This document shows, in pieces, positions 31,988 to 33,324 of a stretch of 33,324 nt of DNA. The position numbers and the translations under genes were made by a program. Every line of letters starts with the position of its first letter. Position 1 is the stretch's first letter. The DNA is from JBPCOB01 sp051000715 (GTDB lineage Bacteria; Actinomycetota; Actinomycetes; JALYNC01): positions 1-33,324 of the forward strand of contig JBPCOB010000132.1 in assembly GCA_051000715.1 (NCBI GenBank), written 5' to 3'. Below the pieces are notes generated by a model. It did not search any database, was not told the origin of the DNA, and worked only from the letters and a program-made list of their open reading frames with translations.

Positions 31988-33324
31988 GCCATAGACGATC
32001 CGGCCCGGTAGCTCCTCCTTGGCCAGCCGGCGGCCGAGATGAAGCCCCTCCAGCGCGAACTCCAGCGCCGCGGCCGCCAGCCCCGGCGTCTCGGCGCCCT
32101 CGTCGATTCCCAGCCGGTCGAGCAGGCGCGCGAGTCCGGGCACCGGACCGACCCGGGCGAGCAGCTCGGCGGCCGGCACCAGCTCGCCGGTCTCCACGGT
32201 GGCGCCGTCGGCGAACCCGGCCAGCAGGCCGGACAGGTCCAGGCCACCGAGACGGCCGCGGTAGGTCTCGCTCACCGCCCGGCGGAGCAGGTGAGTGAGG
32301 ACCTCGGTCTCCCGGCCCTCGTCGGCCGCCTCGAACTCAACCTTGCCCCGGGCAGCCGGTACGACGGCCGGCAGGTCGCTCACCCGCGCCACCGCCACCG
32401 GCTCACCGGTTAGGGCGGCCCGGCGTACGGCGGAGGCGGCCACCGTCTCCGCCGCCGCGATGCCGAACCGGGCCGAGACGCCGCTGCGGGCGTCCACGGC
32501 GGGCGAGCCGCGGACCAGCCGGGCGTAGCGGGCCAGCACCTCCAGAAGGTGGTCCGGCAGCACGGCGGAGACCGCGTCCGGGCCCCACGACAGCAGCGCC
32601 TCCTGGCGGAGCAGGTCCAGCTCGGCGTCGAGGGTCAACGGGTAGTGGGTGCGCACCTCGGTGCCGAACCGGTCCTTGAGCGGGGTGATGATCCGGCCGC
32701 GGTTGGTGTAGTCCTCCGGGTTCGCGCTCGCGACCATCAGCAGGTCCAGCGGCAGCCGCAGGTTGTAGCCGCGGACCTGGATGTCGCGCTCCTCGAGCAC
32801 GTTGAGCAGCGCCACCTGGATCCGCTCCGCCAGGTCCGGAAGCTCGTTGACGCTGAAGATGCCGCGGTTCGTGCGCGGGACCAGCCCGTAGTGCACGGTC
32901 TCCGGATCGCCCAGCGGCCGCCCTTCCGCGACCTTGATGGGGTCCACGTCGCCGATCAGGTCCCCGACCGAGGTGTCCGGAGTCGCTAGCTTCTCGCCGT
33001 ACCGGTCACTGCCGGCCCGCCAGGTGACCGGCAGATCGTCGCCGGAGCTCGCCGCGAGCCGGCGGCAGCGTACGCACACGGGCGCGTACGGGTGGTCGTT
33101 GATCTCGCAGCCCTCGATCACCGGCGTCCACTCGTCCAGCAACCCCACTAGCGTGCGGATCAGCCGGGTCTTGCCCTGGCCGCGCTCGCCGAGCAGCACG
33201 ACGTCGTGGCCGGCCAGCAGGGCCCGCTCCAGCTGTGGCAGGACGGTGTCGGCGAAGCCCACGATCCCCGGGAAGGGGTCGACACCGCCGGCCAGCCGGG
33301 CGAGGAGGTTGTCGCGGATCTCGG
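31982..33324 (-). CDS. MoxR/ChlI-like AAA+ ATPase (5' end cut by window)
   Basis: The frame is open to the right edge (EIRDNLLARLAGGVDPFPGI), so the true start is outside; at least 447 residues are present. Numbering from the internal GTG at 33262, Walker A is GERGQGKT (25-32). The Walker B strand reads GIFSVNELPDL, with N139 where Asp is usual and E140 kept. Sensor 1 is in VASANPEDYTNRG, and DRFG and the arginine region follow. Between Walker A and B is an insert with C52, H57, C63 and C66 (GCEINDHPYAPVCVRC), which could bind zinc. The C-terminal 200 residues are helical. The partner is the VWA protein next to it. The family is often labelled magnesium chelatase or sigma-54 interacting, but neither function is shown here. 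Confidence 0.9.
   Translation of the reverse strand, partial: EIRDNLLARLAGGVDPFPGIVGFADTVLPQLERALLAGHDVVLLGERGQGKTRLIRTLVGLLDEWTPVIEGCEINDHPYAPVCVRCRRLAASSGDDLPVTWRAGSDRYGEKLATPDTSVGDLIGDVDPIKVAEGRPLGDPETVHYGLVPRTNRGIFSVNELPDLAERIQVALLNVLEERDIQVRGYNLRLPLDLLMVASANPEDYTNRGRIITPLKDRFGTEVRTHYPLTLDAELDLLRQEALLSWGPDAVSAVLPDHLLEVLARYARLVRGSPAVDARSGVSARFGIAAAETVAASAVRRAALTGEPVAVARVSDLPAVVPAARGKVEFEAADEGRETEVLTHLLRRAVSETYRGRLGGLDLSGLLAGFADGATVETGELVPAAELLARVGPVPGLARLLDRLGIDEGAETPGLAAAALEFALEGLHLGRRLAKEELPGRIVYGG

Overview
This is a 33 kb stretch of a very GC-rich chromosome, read here as an actinobacterium (class Actinomycetes). The evidence is strong G/C bias at third codon positions, frequent GTG starts, many genes joined by 1-8 base overlaps, TANNNT -10 elements, a PPOX/F420-type flavoprotein, and a left block whose order (mfd, mazG, eno, FtsB-like, DUF501, short ppx) matches the Mycobacterium tuberculosis Rv1020-Rv1026 region as I remember it. 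I cannot assign a genus. Both ends are cut inside genes (mfd on the left, an AAA+ ATPase on the right).

Layout. 1-7496 (+) is housekeeping: the mfd 3' end, a parvulin-type lipoprotein, mazG, a secreted barrel protein with its own leader hairpin, enolase, an FtsB/DivIC-like divisome protein, DUF501 and exopolyphosphatase. 7610-11014 (+) is a chain with overlapping start and stop codons: dienelactone hydrolase, ABC ATPase, ABC-2 permease, family-5 uracil-DNA glycosylase. 11045-14532 (+) holds a type II NADH dehydrogenase, a cyclopropane fatty acid synthase and an alpha/beta hydrolase broken by a frameshift. 14557-14635 is a tRNA with a UAA anticodon but no long variable arm. 14855-17592 holds a BI-1-like membrane protein, a VapBC-type toxin-antitoxin pair with a palindrome over its start codon, a minus-strand DUF4287-PPOX pair and an unrecognised helical protein. 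17603-22446 holds a thiolase and an SGNH hydrolase (-) and a transsulfuration pair, cbs and metB (+), closed by a strong bidirectional hairpin terminator.

22560-27408 is the most system-like part. A small six-cysteine secreted protein (-) is divergent from an overlapping three-gene operon (+): a polytopic histidine kinase, a NarL-type response regulator and an orphan solute-binding lipoprotein with no permease beside it. Between them lie two tandem palindromes placed just upstream of a likely kinase promoter. I read this as a possible ligand-sensing three-component system; that is inference.

27436-33324 is one minus-strand run: AAA+ ATPase (partial), VWA-domain protein, MFS transporter, DUF2269 membrane protein and SAM-dependent methyltransferase. 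The first two form a MoxR/ChlI-like ATPase plus VWA pair. The ATPase has Asn in the Walker B position usually held by Asp, and is followed by stacked in-frame stop codons built from a 9-base repeat.

I saw no CRISPR array, insertion sequence, rRNA or replication origin. No gap between genes exceeds 300 bases.
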